Below, piece by piece: positions 46,940 through 58,776 of a DNA stretch of 64,000 bases. How positions within the stretch are numbered: the stretch's first letter is position 1; every line of letters starts with the position of its first letter. Made by a program: the position numbers and the translations under genes. Below the pieces are notes generated by a model. That model worked only from the letters and a program-made list of their open reading frames with translations. It did not search any database and was not told the origin of the DNA. Source of the DNA: Icerya purchasi (taxonomy: Eukaryota; Arthropoda; Insecta; Hemiptera; Monophlebidae); assembly GCA_039619475.1 (NCBI GenBank), contig CM077115.1:28471083-28535082 (forward strand), read 5' to 3'.

Positions 46940-48600
46940 ATTAAACAACGAATGGTCGCTTCGCCTGTTAACGTCCGGCTCTACGTTGATGACACATAAA
47001 CATTTCCTTATCTCCCAGTTTTCTAGCAAATGCCAAAAAAAAAAAAAATCCTATAAAAAAACTATTACAAAACTAAAACCCTGGAGCAATAATAACGGTC
47101 TTGTATTTTCTCCATCTAAGTCTGTCTGTGTTGATTTCTAGAGAGGGCGTGTCAAAACTCCCCTAGCACCCCGTCTAAATCTTGAAAACTCTCTACTCCA
47201 TTTCCATCCCGCTGCTGCATTCCTTGTACTACTGTTTGATCGTAAACTATCTTGGCATCCCCACATATACAACCTTAAAGATAATCGTCACAAATTCCTC
47301 TACTGTTATATCAAACGAATGTACCGCTGAAAACTTTACTTTCCATATACAAATCCTTAGTTCTTTCCAGAATAAAATACGAGACCCAGGCATATTCTTC
47401 AGTCAGCCCTTCCGTACTTGAATCTTTTGATTCAATGTATCATCACGCGGCTCTTTGATACTTCTAGAACCTCCCCGTCTATTAGTCTATACGCTTTGTT
47501 AGGTCACTAGATTATTTCAGAAATTTTAATTATCACCGTAAGACCCTCGCTCTTTTCTCTCGTAATCGTTCCTTTTGCTATTCACATAAATTACTTCGCC
47601 ATTACCCCCAGAGTTCCCCAGTGGCCCATTTCCGGAAATCCTAATCTTCTTATCGTATAATAGTGTCCTTCCCCAAGCTGGCATCTAACACCGCAATTTC
47701 ACCGTGGTGGGCCGCCCCCCTTTGAATATCAATGTTGATTTTTCCCGGATAAAGTATAATAAACCCCTGCATTCGAATATCGTTCATTTACGGATGCCGC
47801 CAAAGCCACCCCAGAAGCTACTTCAACGGCGTCCTGTTCCTTTGAAGCTTGCGATATGATTCGAAAAACATACGACTAAATGATAGCTGTTCGATATTAG
47901 ACGCTGAAGCATATGGAGCATTTTTACGTTTGGAATATTTTCTTCCTACAGAGTACTGAAAGCCCTATTGGTATCTGATTTATCGCGGTTTTATCAACAA
48001 TCCCTCTAATTCTCTCACCAAACACCCTTTAGCAATCCGAACCTAGGAGGCATTATATGAACTTGTTAACGGAGTGCCCCATTTCCTTTTTATGGGCGCC
48101 CAGTCATGCTGGAATTCCTCGAAACGAACGCGTAGATACATCCGCCCGAGCAAGCACCCTTGTCTAATAATTCTCCTCATCTATCAATTGTCATTTTTAA
48201 TAATCTCACGTCCTCGTGGAAAGCGCATTGGTTCTCGTGCCAGACCTCTTCTTAAGACTAATCAAATCCTCAACTGAAAACCACGATGTCCAGAAAAAAA
48301 AACATTTCTCGCAAAGATTTCAGTACGCTTAGCCACCTGCGCACAACCACGCATTTATGTCGCGTAATTTTATTTTTTAAACAGTGTAACCGCCTGTGAA
48401 TTGTCCTTTCTGTTGCCAAAGTGTTACAACTCCGCGCATATACTGTCTAACTGTCCGGCACTCTCACTCCATCGACTTCCTTTTGTAGATAACAGAACAG
48501 TTGTTAACATTCTTGAAAATTCTCTCACTACAAACTTATCCGCGATACAGTTTAACAGAATTACTGAAATACGCAGTTATTTATAAGAACAAGCCGCACA
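46940..48600 (+). pseudogene. RNase H-bearing non-LTR ORF2 3' half, decayed (probably family B-like)
   Basis: Pieces in order on the plus strand: VRLYVDDT (RT motif C, about 46975), KPWSNNNGLVFSPSKSVCVDF across 47080-47145, RTSPSISLYALLGH (about 47465-47500), then RNase H text PISFLWAPSHAGIPRNERVD (about 48080-48140). The end is a zinc finger with a SAHILSNCPALS block (about 48427-48465), with stop at 48586. The A-rich tail (48630-48660) may be its poly-A. Many frameshifts. The NERVD motif and layout resemble family B. Confidence 0.75.
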
Positions 48601-48689
48601 TCGCAGAAGTTAAATACGATACAGTTATGTTTACAAAAAAAAACAAAAAAAGCAAAAAAAAAATATCAATCCATTCACGTTATCCTTTT

Positions 48690-49350
48690 TCATAACTCAA
48701 AATTGTTGTTTCTTCGCATTTAGCTTGACAATTTTTTAATTCTTAGTTTGAATATCCATTCTCGTAACAATGACAGATTATTTGTTTCGAGCTGTTATCT
48801 AATGAGAAATGTTTTAACAGTCACCGATTGTATCATTTTCGTAAATCAAATATTATCGTTTTTTGCATGCGTTAAATTGATGAAAAATGGTTTCCTGTAG
48901 TAGATATTTTAAAATCTTTAAAGACGATGATGTCTTGTGCTGCTCAGGATGTAACAAACATTTTGATTATTTATATTCAGAAGTTATAATTAATACTTAT
49001 CAAAAAATGAAAAAAAGAAAAAGGAAAACAGTGATTAAATGTCTACATTGTAAGATAGTTTCAGATTAGAGCAGCGAAAATTACCTTCCGTTAGTCCTTC
49101 GTCTCGATCAACTCCATTAGTGATCATGCTCCTTCGCAGAATAACAGTTTAAGTGGTTGGTGGATATAAACTTTAAGCGTGTTAAATATGAAAATTGATA
49201 AACTATTAAAAAGGCATTTTAAGTCGGAGGTTAAACGATATGGAACAATATAACATACGCAATAACACTGAAATTCACGGGATAATGCGAATGGATAAAG
49301 AGATTAGTTGTCGGAGTTTATTTCAAATTTCTCCGATAATATTTCAAACG
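48690..49350. other. Mostly unassigned; small CxxC-containing frame
   Basis: A 60-codon ATG frame at 48887-49069 has two CxxC pairs (CSGC and CLHC, 27 residues apart) around a lysine-rich middle, reminiscent of a zinc ribbon or PHD-like piece from a Gag. Otherwise nothing recognised. Confidence 0.35.
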
Positions 49351-49354
49351 AAGA

Positions 49355-49526
49355 TATATTAAGTGAATTAAACACATCGATAAAACAATCATTTAATTTT
49401 TATTATATACCCAACGTGTTTCGAAGACAAAGCTTCATGATCACGATAACCCCTATGATCATGAAGCTTTGTTTTCGAAACGCGCCGGATATATAAAATA
49501 AAAATTAAATAATTGTTTTATCGGTG
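49355..49526. repeat. Hairpin palindrome, right arm split by family A copy 3
   Basis: Left arm 49355-49443 and right arm 49456-49526 are near-perfect inverted copies around a 12-nt loop (CGATAACCCCTA). The right arm continues at 51231-51252 after the family A copy 3 insertion (TGTTTAATTCACTTAATA pairs with 49357-49375). GAAA at 49477-49480 is followed by CGCGCCGG; the same position on the opposite strand of the left arm reads GAAACACGTTGG. Confidence 0.88.
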
Positions 49527-51228
49527 TTTTTTTTTCCCCTCCCGCGCTGTGTACAGTAACTAGGCTAGGAGCGCGGCCTGCAAGTTTATTATATTTTATT
49601 AAATAAATTTAGGGATTTGAAAAGATCGAGAAGGGGTGCGACGGATGGCGAATCCTGCGATAGGAGTGACAAAGGAAGATATTGCGGAGGGAAGCTGGAG
49701 CATAGGTTTAGGATCTTTGGACATTCGGATAGAATGTGGGGAATGGTGATAGGAACTTCACATCTGTCGCATATTGGTGGAGCAAGCTTCTGAAATATAT
49801 GTGCATGTGTGAGGATGGAATGGCCGATACGTAGGCGGCACAGCACCACTTGATCCTTTCGACCTTCTGGCTGAAATTTCCAATCGCGTACTGATGGTTT
49901 GACTGCATGTAGGTGAGATGGATTTTGTTGCTCCGTCCATTCTTTCTGCCATAATTTCCAAAAAAGGTTTTTACTCGCTTCCTTGATATCACCGAGTGGA
50001 ATCTGAATTCGTGGTACTGGAAGCATTTTTGACGCCTCTTTGGCGGCATGATCGGCCATGAGGTTTCCTGGAATCTTTGCGTGACCAGGAACCCACAGAA
50101 AGGTTACCCTCGGTGGTGAGTTATGAAGGATTATATTTATGGAGTTAGCTATCGGATGATTTGATTTTTGTTGGATGTTCTGTAAGGCTGCCAGTGAGTC
50201 GGTGGCTATTGTTATTGTATGTTGGTTTAATTTAACCACGTGTTCCAAAGCTAGGAGGATGCCATATAATTCTGCGGACAGAGCAGTGAATAGCGGGGGA
50301 AGCGAAAATCTGATAATAACGTTTTGACCAACTACGACTGCGCAGCCAGCAAATTCTGCTGCCCTTGTGCCATCTGAATAATATAACCTATTTCTTTGCA
50401 GAGAGAGTAGTTTATGGACTATGAAAAAGTGAGAGTGTTTGTTTGGCAGCAGCAAATAGTCAAATGAGGCGAAATTTGCTTCCCATGGTGGGAAGACTCT
50501 TGCAGCTTTATTGTCTACGTTGAGGAAGTCCTGCAAAGTTGATAATTTGGTGGGAAGAGAATCTGATGCGTAGGGTAAGATTCTTTTTACTCACGATCCT
50601 AAGAGTCTGGTTTCTGAAGAGCTCTGGATTGATCGTATGACCCTGTTTGTTGCTGGGAGAGCCGGGTTTGCAACGGTGCGTAGCAGCAGGTTCACTGTAA
50701 GATAATCGCGTCGAAGCGACGGAGGCCACTCTGAGGCTTCGAAATAGAGGCTAGTTATTGGAGATGTTCTGAGTGCGCCTGTAACTAAGCGAAGAGAGGC
50801 GTTATGGATGGCATCTAGTTTGGAAAGGTCTGTCTTGGTTGCTATGGAAAACAGGGGGGCTCCATAGTCGCATTTCGAGCGGATCTGCGAGCGGTAGATC
50901 ATCATTAATGAAAAGCGGTGGGCTCCGTATGATGTGTGCGATAGTTTTTTTAGCAGATTTAGGTTTGTTGTACACGATTTAATTAGTTGGGTTATATGCA
51001 TTCTCCAGGTTAATTTGTTGTCGAAATTTAGTCCCAAATAACGGACACAAGATGTGGGTTGTATGGGTGAAGTGTTTAGTGAGAGACGTATGTTATTGTT
51101 GCAGGATCTTATTCGGCAAAAGTGCACTGCTTTTGTTTTTTCCGGAGAAAACTTCCAACCGCTGTTTTGAGCTCTTGTTGTGATTTTGTTGATCGTCTCT
51201 TGCATTACGTGTTCTTCTTGTTCTACGT
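49527..51228 (-). mobile_element. Non-LTR family A, copy 3 (5'-truncated)
   Basis: Minus strand. The 3' poly-A appears as T9 at 49527-49535, preceded by a strong 3'UTR stem (CCGCGCT 49542-49548 with AGCGCGG 49570-49576). It extends to about 51228, where the interrupted palindrome resumes. The likely short TSD is GTGTTT, shared by 49523-49528 and 51231-51236. Confidence 0.85.
49589..51220 (-). pseudogene. ORF2 3' part (RT C-terminus, RNase H, zinc finger), family A copy 3
   Basis: One continuous minus frame broken only by an in-frame TGA at 50591-50593. Upstream half (51205-50591): AVHFCRIRSCNNN, VRYLGLNFDNKLTWRMH, SYGAHRFSLMMIYRSQIRSK and ALRTSPITSLYFEASEWPP, all closely matching copy 2. Downstream half (50536-49589): YYSDGTRAAEFAG, ELYGILLALEHV, IATDSLAALQ, WVPGHAKIPGNLMADHAAK, then CDRCEVPITIPHILSECPK, with stop at 49589. 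RNase H acidic residues are all present. The endonuclease and RT catalytic core are missing by 5' truncation. It is better preserved than copy 1. Confidence 0.93.
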
Positions 51229-51252
51229 TTGTGTTTAATTCACTTAATACAT

Positions 51253-52015
51253 AATAAATATAAACAAGGAGTATATTAATTAGATATATTGAAGAGGACT
51301 ATAACGGGTCAGTTAATTGTTATACGCAGTAGAGACATACGCGATTGCTCGTAAAGCGATGATTTAATAGAGTTATTCGTGAAAATTTAACAGGGTATCC
51401 GAAAAGATTGTACTAGTTACAGGCGGGCTGTACAGTTAGCGTTTAAACATATTACGTAACGACCGGGAAATCAAACGATATTCCGTATTAATGATGATAA
51501 TGATTTGAAGGCACCTGCGCAATTATGACCACTTAAATCAACATTAACCTATCTCTTTCATTATTGCTTATTACGAATATCAGTAAGTTTTACACCAATT
51601 AATAAGAATTATTCAAATTGTTATTATTAGTTTCTCTTATATTCAAACATGCCATTAATTGCTCTGCTTTAATAAGAGTAGAGTTCCCTTTTTAGAATCG
51701 AACCAAATATGTCTTGATATTAAATGGTTCAAGTTGTTTATTAAAAATATTGCTTTTAATGCGTGCACTTACGATTCCGCATGTGTGCAAGCGTATTTTT
51801 TATTTGCTCTATTATAATTATTTGCTGATACCGGGTGGTATCCGCGAGACGCTCACATGCGCATGTTTAGGAGTATTATATTTTTATGTATGTGTATGCG
51901 CATATGCATGTATACATATGTGTGTGCATATTAGGGCTGTGGTGATTTTAACGGGTATACGTATATTTTCGTTAAAAATTTTTTTTTAAATTAATTGCGA
52001 CTCATTAAAAAGAGT
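51253..52015. other. Unassigned sequence
   Basis: No gene recognised. A T-rich/GTGTGT-rich patch lies at about 51880-51930. Confidence 0.35.
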
Positions 52016-52747
52016 TATCTATATATTTATTATTAAAATGCTGGGGAAATAAAAATGAAATTAGGGGAATTTTAATTAAATGAATTATTAAACTGTTATG
52101 ATGTATTAATTATTACTGAATTGTGGTTAAAACTGAATATACCTGAAGTATTAAATAGTAAATTATGTAACATCGTCCGTTAAGATAGATTAAGGGATAT
52201 CACCTCTATGTGAAACCTGTTCCTCAGTTCTCTCCGTCCAACACAATCTATTAGACTGCAGCAAATATAATCACACTCGCATCACGTTTTTCCTTCCGTC
52301 TACCTTGAAAGAACTCCTAAGTAACAATGAAATACATATAAAGAAATTATTCGCTTATCTCAACTAACTTTCTATCACAAATATAGAATCCTAACTTTCC
52401 GTGACTCTGGCCTTTGTTGCAGTTCATGGCACGTAAATGAAGAAGAAGAAATATGGTAAGGGAGGTATTCTCATTGCTCTGTTAGGACTTATCAGTGAAA
52501 CAAATATCAATCTCCTCCGATTTTACTGAGACATTGGGAATTAAATTATTTGGCATGAATGGCCGAGTTTTGACCATTGTTAGTGTATATTTTTCTCCTT
52601 ACATTAAGTTACCTATATATATTTAAATTTTACAAATCTAGTATAGAATGAATTTCCTCCATTTTAATGTAGAAAATATTTTAATTTGTGGTAATTTCAG
52701 TCTACCAATTATAGGTTCAACTATTTCGACTAATACAAGTAGAGTAT
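52016..52747 (+). pseudogene. LINE endonuclease fragment with a nested LINE tail
   Basis: Plus strand host text: YDVLIITELWLKLNIPEVLN (about 52100-52160, catalytic Glu in TELWL), then after an insert GGILIALL (about 52463), GMNGRVLTIVSVYFSPY (about 52555-52605) and VENILICGNFSLPI (about 52670-52710, Asp of GDFN replaced by Asn). The insert at about 52166-52452 is the 3' end of another element: CETCSSVLSVQHNLLDC (C-X2-C-X7-H-X4-C finger), then FFLPSTLKELL, ending in a short GAA repeat (52440) rather than poly-A. A second insertion follows at 52748. Confidence 0.7.
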
Positions 52748-52982
52748 GTCCATCCCTCGTGAATGAACGCACTTCTCTGTACTCCAATCTGCTATCACTC
52801 AAACTCCCTACTCCTTATTGTGCTTTGTATATCTTATCCGTCGACCTCCGTTGTTCCTATCCTCAGTTCTTTTATCTTATCAATATTTGACACCGACTCT
52901 ACACTTAACTGATCCTTCTCCCTCGTGTCGTTTCTGGGCGAAGGTCCTTTGATGACATGCCCAAAGGGGGGGTTAAAAAAAA
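52748..52982 (+). mobile_element. Family R tail, 235-bp 5'-truncated insertion
   Basis: Bounded by AAGTAGAGTAT (52737-52747) and AAGTAGAATAT (52983-52993), an 11-bp TSD with one mismatch. Contains the last codons of family R ORF2 (LYSNLLSLKLPTPYCALYIL), a TGGGC...GCCCA stem in the 3'UTR (52936-52973) and an A-tail. It sits inside the endonuclease fragment to its left. Confidence 0.82.
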
Positions 52983-53309
52983 AAGTAGAATATTTTTATC
53001 ATAAAATGGTATGTTACAAGTAAACGATGTGTAAAATTACCGAGGAAAAATTTTAGATTTAATCACAGTTCGCGAATTGAAAACAGATGTTAAAAGATTT
53101 AAATTTCCAATTTTCAGTGAGGATTTATCCTTTTTTTAGTTATGAATATTTAAAGAACAGTTAAAAATTTATTTTTTTTCTCCTTCATATCTAGAACTGA
53201 CTGTATAGTCATTTACTAGATTTTAATGTTAATAAGATCGTGAATTTCAAGATCATTAGCCAGTACCGAATTTATTCATTGAATAGTCACACTAGGGGTC
53301 AATAACGTT

Positions 53310-54080
53310 CCTTCTTTTTAATCTGTTGCGACTCGGACTGGTCGTTGTAGTAAATTCGTTGCGAGAGCATGTTCATTTCAACTTCGACAAGCGAGTTTTA
53401 ACTGTCAGCTTTATTTCTTTTGTAACATATTTCACTTGTAAATCTTGATGTAATGTTTGGTTAGACACATACCATGCTGTTCCTGATTATTGGATCGTAG
53501 CAACTTATTTTGATAGTGTTGTATTCTGTTTACACTATACTTTTAGAGGCGCATCCCCGCAATTCAGCTGCGTACAACTATATCGGTTTTAATACCATGT
53601 GGTATAGCAATATTTTATTTGCAATATAAAATTGGGAACGCGGTCCAAGTAGCCGATGAAGTTGTCTCGTTTTCAGATTAAATTCCGTTATTTTTGTCTT
53701 GATATAATGAAGCCACGTAAGGTTTCATCTAGGTGTACTCCAAGATATCTTACAGACGAATATGTTTGTATTTGCTTGTTATTGTCAGATATATGATGTT
53801 TGTTACGTACAATTTTTCTCTTTGTATAAATAATGTGGTTACTTTTATTTTCATTTATTACTACATTCCATTTATTCAGCCAGTCAATGATTTTATTTAA
53901 CACACCTTGTAAATTTTCTGTGGACTTTTCTCAGTTCTCTTGCGTTGCCATGATTGCCATGTCGTCAGCGAAAGTTGCTAGTAGTGCATCATCTGTTTCT
54001 GGCATATCATAAGTAAACAATAAATACAAGAGAGGACCAAATACACTTCCCTGAGATACACTTGCCTCAATTTTATGTAG
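53310..54080 (-). pseudogene. Jockey-clade RT 3' part
   Basis: Minus strand: SQGSVFGPLLYLLFTYDMP (motif B, about 54060-54000), LATFADDMAIMAT (motif C, about 53985-53950), then IIDWLNKWNVVINENKSNH and SVRYLGVHLDETL in the frame 53903-53688. Frameshifted C-terminal text follows (LHRLLGPRSQFYIANKILLY, LYAAELRGCASKS) to about 53310. The RT core has FADD but motif A is missing by 5' truncation. No RNase H, consistent with jockey. Confidence 0.88.
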
Positions 54081-54835
54081 TTAAAAATTGACGAAAAAAT
54101 GATTAAAATCAGTATTAAATGCAATTTTAAGAAAACATCGCTATCACCAGTAAAGATTGCGCTTAGTAAATTAAATTAGAATCCTCTGTATCAAACTGAA
54201 TGGCTTAACGAGTGCGTTCGTGTTTTTTATGCTCTATTATATGCCGCTCCCCCTGCGCGAGATGTTGACGAGGTGAAGAAGCTTGTGCGTTTCAAGGATA
54301 TTAAGAGCTATATATTGTCGGCTTTGTAGTTACCAGAAGGGTCATCGAAGCCAAACAAGTCTTAACCGAGAAGACAAAATGACAGTAGGTATATCGGTAA
54401 GCAGTGAAGGCGATAATTATAAAGATTAAATCATCGGCGATATGCGCTGCATTTACCGTCAAAATCGCAAGGTCCAATCGGTGTACAACTTCGCCATGGA
54501 AAGAAGAGGAACCCCTACCATGGAGTCCATGAATATGTCTAAGTAGTTGAGACGAAACCGGTTGGACAGTATTTTAAATATTTAATTCTTATCATTTTTT
54601 AATCATTTTCAGAAATTTATAACTTAATAAAAATGTTACCACATCGCGAATTTCAGTATAAGGAAAAATGTAACATTAAGTAACTGCAACACATGGATTA
54701 TTGTTTATTTGTTTATTTAGTGTAATCATACAAACAATAGTGTTTTTATGCCATGCCATGACACATACAAACAATAATGTTTTTATGCCATTTGCAAAAA
54801 TCATGTTCGAATACAAACATAAGTAAAAAGAACAA
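54081..54835. other. Unassigned sequence containing a hammerhead-like motif
   Basis: No gene assigned. At 54525-54567 the plus strand reads GTCC, an 8-nt spacer, GTCT, a 9-nt loop, AGAC, GAAA, CCGGTT, GGAC. GTCC/GGAC and GTCT/AGAC can pair, as stems I and II of a hammerhead do around GAAA; the CUGAUGA core is degenerate. A direct duplication of AC(A)CATACAAACAATA(G/A)TG is at 54725-54785. Confidence 0.5.
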
Positions 54836-55020
54836 AGCTGGACTATTAATGGGAATGCCCGCTTGGAGTATCAGAGGTATGAACCATATTGAAAAATTAG
54901 CAGTGATTCAGGCACAATTAAGGAATATCGCGGTACTAGAATATTTGAAACGCATTACAGACTATTTGGTAATTTTGTAATTTACAGTTATCTGCTCCGG
55001 AAATGAAATTAAAAATACCA

Positions 55021-55589
55021 GGTCATGTTGGGGTTCCCGGCAATGAGCGGGTTGACTTGGCTGCTAAGGCAACTCTATCTAGCCCGATGCCGTTTAACGC
55101 TGTACTGCATCGATTAGGGTCATCAGTCTTTCTGATGCACTTTGCCGAAGAGTGGAACAAACTATGGTCAGAACAAAGGACCTGGCTCGAAGTCATAAAG
55201 TCGAACACCGACCCATGGTGGCCACCGTTCCCCCGTTTCACGTACGGAATTCTCGATCCTGTCGAGACTGCGCCTGGGGCACACCGCACTGTCACACAAT
55301 TACGTCTTTGAAGGAGCTCCCCCTCCGTCTACCTGTTCTCTTTGCGGGTTCATGGCCTCGCCAACCGTAGAACATCTGCTGAAATGGTGCCGACATACTT
55401 CCCGTACTTCTAGTCATACCTCACTCCACCATCTGTTGTCGAACCACCCGGATTACGTTCGGGCAGTGTTGAATTTTGCAGCATCGAACAGACTGCACCG
55501 TCTTCTGTAATTTCCAGGGAGTCTAGGTGCCGTAATAGCCTAGGTAGTTACACAAGACGCCTAGATTTATATATGTAAGTTTATAAAAA
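55021..55589 (+). mobile_element. Family B tail inserted in the RTE endonuclease
   Basis: Flanked by AAAAATACCA at 55011-55020 and 55590-55599. Begins inside RNase H (GHVGVPGNERVDLAAKATLSS), then DPWWPPFPRF, and after a frameshift RLRLGH-type text and CSLCGFMASPTVEHLLKWC (C-X2-C-X9-H-X4-C), with stop at about 55510. The 3'UTR has a TCTAGG (55522-55527) / CCTAGA (55560-55565) stem with a TAATAGCCTAGG loop, then A11. Removing the insert restores the host frame as NEIKNT-TIGYLL, which confirms the boundaries. Confidence 0.88.
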
Positions 55590-56684
55590 AAAAATACCAC
55601 CATTGGATATTTACTGATTAATGATCGAATTACGGCCATAAAATTAAGAACATTTCAACAATATTAAACACAGTGTACAAGTGCATGCTTCAATATCAGC
55701 TTTCATGGGTAAAGAAATAAACAATTTCTATGAAGAACTGACTGAAGTCATTAAACACATACCCAGTAAGGAAATGCTAATGATTACGGTATATTTCAAC
55801 GTCATCATTGAAGAAACAAAAAAAAAAAAAAAAAATTCACCAAAGCAAGTAGTCGATAAATATAGCAGAGGGAAAATAAATAATCGAGTAAATATGCTCC
55901 TGCACTTCTCTGCTGAAAACAATTTTATGGTAAACAATGCTACATTTCATCATCATACAGGCAAACTATACACATGACAATCACCTGATGGATTAACCAG
56001 AAACCAAAGTAGTATATACCGGTAAGAAATAGGCGAGAGAACATCCCTTAAAGATGTGAACATTTATTCAGATTTAGATTGTGATGACCACAATGCATTT
56101 TAGTTGCTGAAAAATAACAAAACCAAATAGATGATACTTCAGACGAAATGATAAATTTGTAACGGAAATTGCACAGAAATTTGACAATGTAGCGGAAGCA
56201 AAAATTGATAAATGTAACGCAAATGAATTGTTTTTCAATTATAAAACTATAATTGAAAAACAGATTTAAAAAAATACAAGACAAAGGATAAACCTAAGAA
56301 GCCGCAGATAACTGAAGAAATGCACTAGTCGAGCAGAGATATAAAGTCAAAGCACAAGGAATAGAACGAAATAATAGCCAGATAATATAAGGCGAATTCG
56401 CAAGAAAGATTAATAATAAATCTAGACCGGATAAAAATAAATTTATAACATTGGAGAAACTGGAAAACATATACAGAAGAATAAATCGAGAGATTTTTTT
56501 CAAAAAATAAAGCATCTAACCAATCCCGTCCAACCACGATATATGTACATTAGCGAAAAACCAAAATGGAAATGCGATCACAGATGAATGAGAAATTATA
56601 AAAAGGTGGCGCGGATATTATATGCTTTATTTTAGCTTTATATTAGCTTTATTGGTAACTTTCGTGTCTGTAATGGAATTTTGG

Positions 56685-57242
56685 AATCCATTTTTCACCC
56701 ACATTCCGACGTCTGAATGATTTGGAATTTTCAGTAATTGTCAGAACCCAATGACAATGCAATATTATACAAAAAAAAAAAAAAAAAGGCACCTACGCCT
56801 GCAAATAAATTTAAAAAATGTGTAAATATTTATAAACGAAATAATTTTTATTTCCCCAGCTGCCTAAGGAACGGATCCTCAGACGATCTCGTTATGCTCT
56901 CCGCCAGCACATCGTGTTGGAAAGCATAACAAGATCGACTACAGACGCGTCGCTTTCGTCGAGCAGCCACCGAAAAGCAAAACGAAACTGGCTATGACGG
57001 TTTTTTTTTCCAAGACGCCGCATCGTGGCGGGAAACATAATGAGACCGCTGAGGTTGCTTACGTTAAGCCGTCTCGTTTTCGCGGGAAATAAAAATTATT
57101 CCGTTTATAAATATTTATATTCTTTAAATTTATTTGTAGTTGTATAAGTGCTTTGTTTGTGCATAATATTGTCATCGGGTTTTGACAATTAGTAAAAATT
57201 TCAAATCATTCGGACTTCGGAAAGTGGGTGAAAAATCGATTT
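56685..57242. repeat. Long-TIR (foldback-type) DNA element, about 560 bp
   Basis: Arms 56685-56865 and 57082-57242 are inverted copies starting AATCCATTTTTCACCCA / AATCGATTTTTCACCCA and running through AATGATTTGGAATTTT, CCAATGACAAT and ATTTATAAACGAAATAATTT blocks. Inside is a second hairpin (about 56884-56935: GATCTCGTTATGCTCTCC against its mirror GGAAAGCATAACAAGATC). The interior is distinctly GC-richer (GACGCGTCGCTTTCGTCGAG). No ORF, so non-autonomous. It interrupts the RTE-like LINE. Confidence 0.88.
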
Positions 57243-57393
57243 AGATTACTGTATTTTATTGTCGAATTTACGGAAAGGGTGAACTGGAGATGCAATGGTT
57301 CAGCGTAATTATAGCTTCAGTTAAACGCAGAAAATAGTTACAATCAAATACGAGATCCTTCTGTTACATTTCCTTCAAGATTAAAAAACTAAA

Positions 57394-57672
57394 AACAGAT
57401 ACTTTTTATATGTAGGATGCGCTAAAAAGTGTAAAATAATTTAAATTATTTTGCAACATTAACCTAAGAGTGAAGAGGTGGACATTAATAATTAATTTTA
57501 ATTCGCAATAATATGTCTACTTTTTCATTCTTATGTTAATATTGTAAAAGAACTTAATTTTTTTTATTGAGAATTAAAATTAATTATTAATGTCCACCTC
57601 TTTTTGGTTAATATTGTAAATGAATTTAAATTATTTTACGCTTTTAGCGCATCTTACATATGAAGCATCTGT
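57394..57672. repeat. Second foldback, about 280 bp
   Basis: Arms 57394-57511 and 57562-57672 are inverted copies (ATGCGCTAAAAA, GTAAAATAATTTAAATT and GAGGTGGACATTAATAATTA shared) around a 50-nt centre. The GCGCTAAAAAGTG end motif also occurs at about 46763, suggesting a further partial copy. No coding content. Confidence 0.88.
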
Positions 57673-58489
57673 TTTTTTTAAACCCAAAAAAGAAAAAAAA
57701 AGAAAAAAAAGAAAAAAAAAACTTTTTTAAACCATAATTTTATTATAAAAACCTGATGACTGCACGGAGCGCGAAGAAAACATACATGAAATATTAGACT
57801 GTATAAAAACCAAGAACCGTATATCATGCGATGGAAAATTGATAAAAAAATCGGTAAGCTAAAAAGCAATAAATCAATAACAGAGATGATTGAATAAGTT
57901 AAAGGAAAAATTGCAAATATATAGTACACCAGTTTTATAACAAAATACAGATGAGCGGCGAATGGCTAAACGATTGGACTAAATCAGTATATACATATAT
58001 ACCTATATATATATATATATATATATGTATATACAGTAATTTATATAAAAGTAGACAGGCGGAATACATATAATTATAGACTGATTGCTTTAATAAATCA
58101 TACTAGTAAAGTTTTATTATATTTAATATTAAATCGTTTAAAACCAGTTACTACTACAAGTAGCAATAGAACAGGCAGGTTTGATGCCTGGAATCCGAGG
58201 ACAACTGCTAAACATAAGAGGAATTGTTGAAAAATATTAAGAGTTTAGTGTACCAGCTATAACATGTTTTCTGGATTATACAAGCGCATTTGATACGGTT
58301 CAGTAAGACATACTGTAGTAAAATTTTCAAAAGTTTAATATAGCGGAACATCTAATTGTATTGATAAAAAATTTACATGCACAAAATACGGTATATGTTA
58401 GAGTGGAAAATGAATTATTAGAAAGTTTTCAAATAACAAAAGGAAATAAGATACACAGTGAATGAATTATGCGATAAGCATTGAAGGCA

Positions 58490-58776
58490 GGGTCGTATCT
58501 AGGGGGAGGGGTCCATGGTTCCCCCCTCCCGAAATATTTGCGAAATAATAACTGTTTGAATTGAGAGGACCGGAATTTAGAATAAATTTATTTCTTTTCA
58601 ATTTTTGAGAAAAGAAAAGAAAATTGAAATTTTTATGAATTTTATGGAAACGACTATTTTTTATTTGTTTTTATTGTAGTGTTCAAATATTGCGTATACA
58701 ATAATTTACTACAAGGCTTTAGTGTAATATTTATAAATAAATATATTGCATGATAATACATACCCACACACTCACA

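Noticed and set aside
49708..50049. 113-codon minus-strand frame
   Set aside because: Alternative-frame shadow of the RNase H region of family A copy 3.
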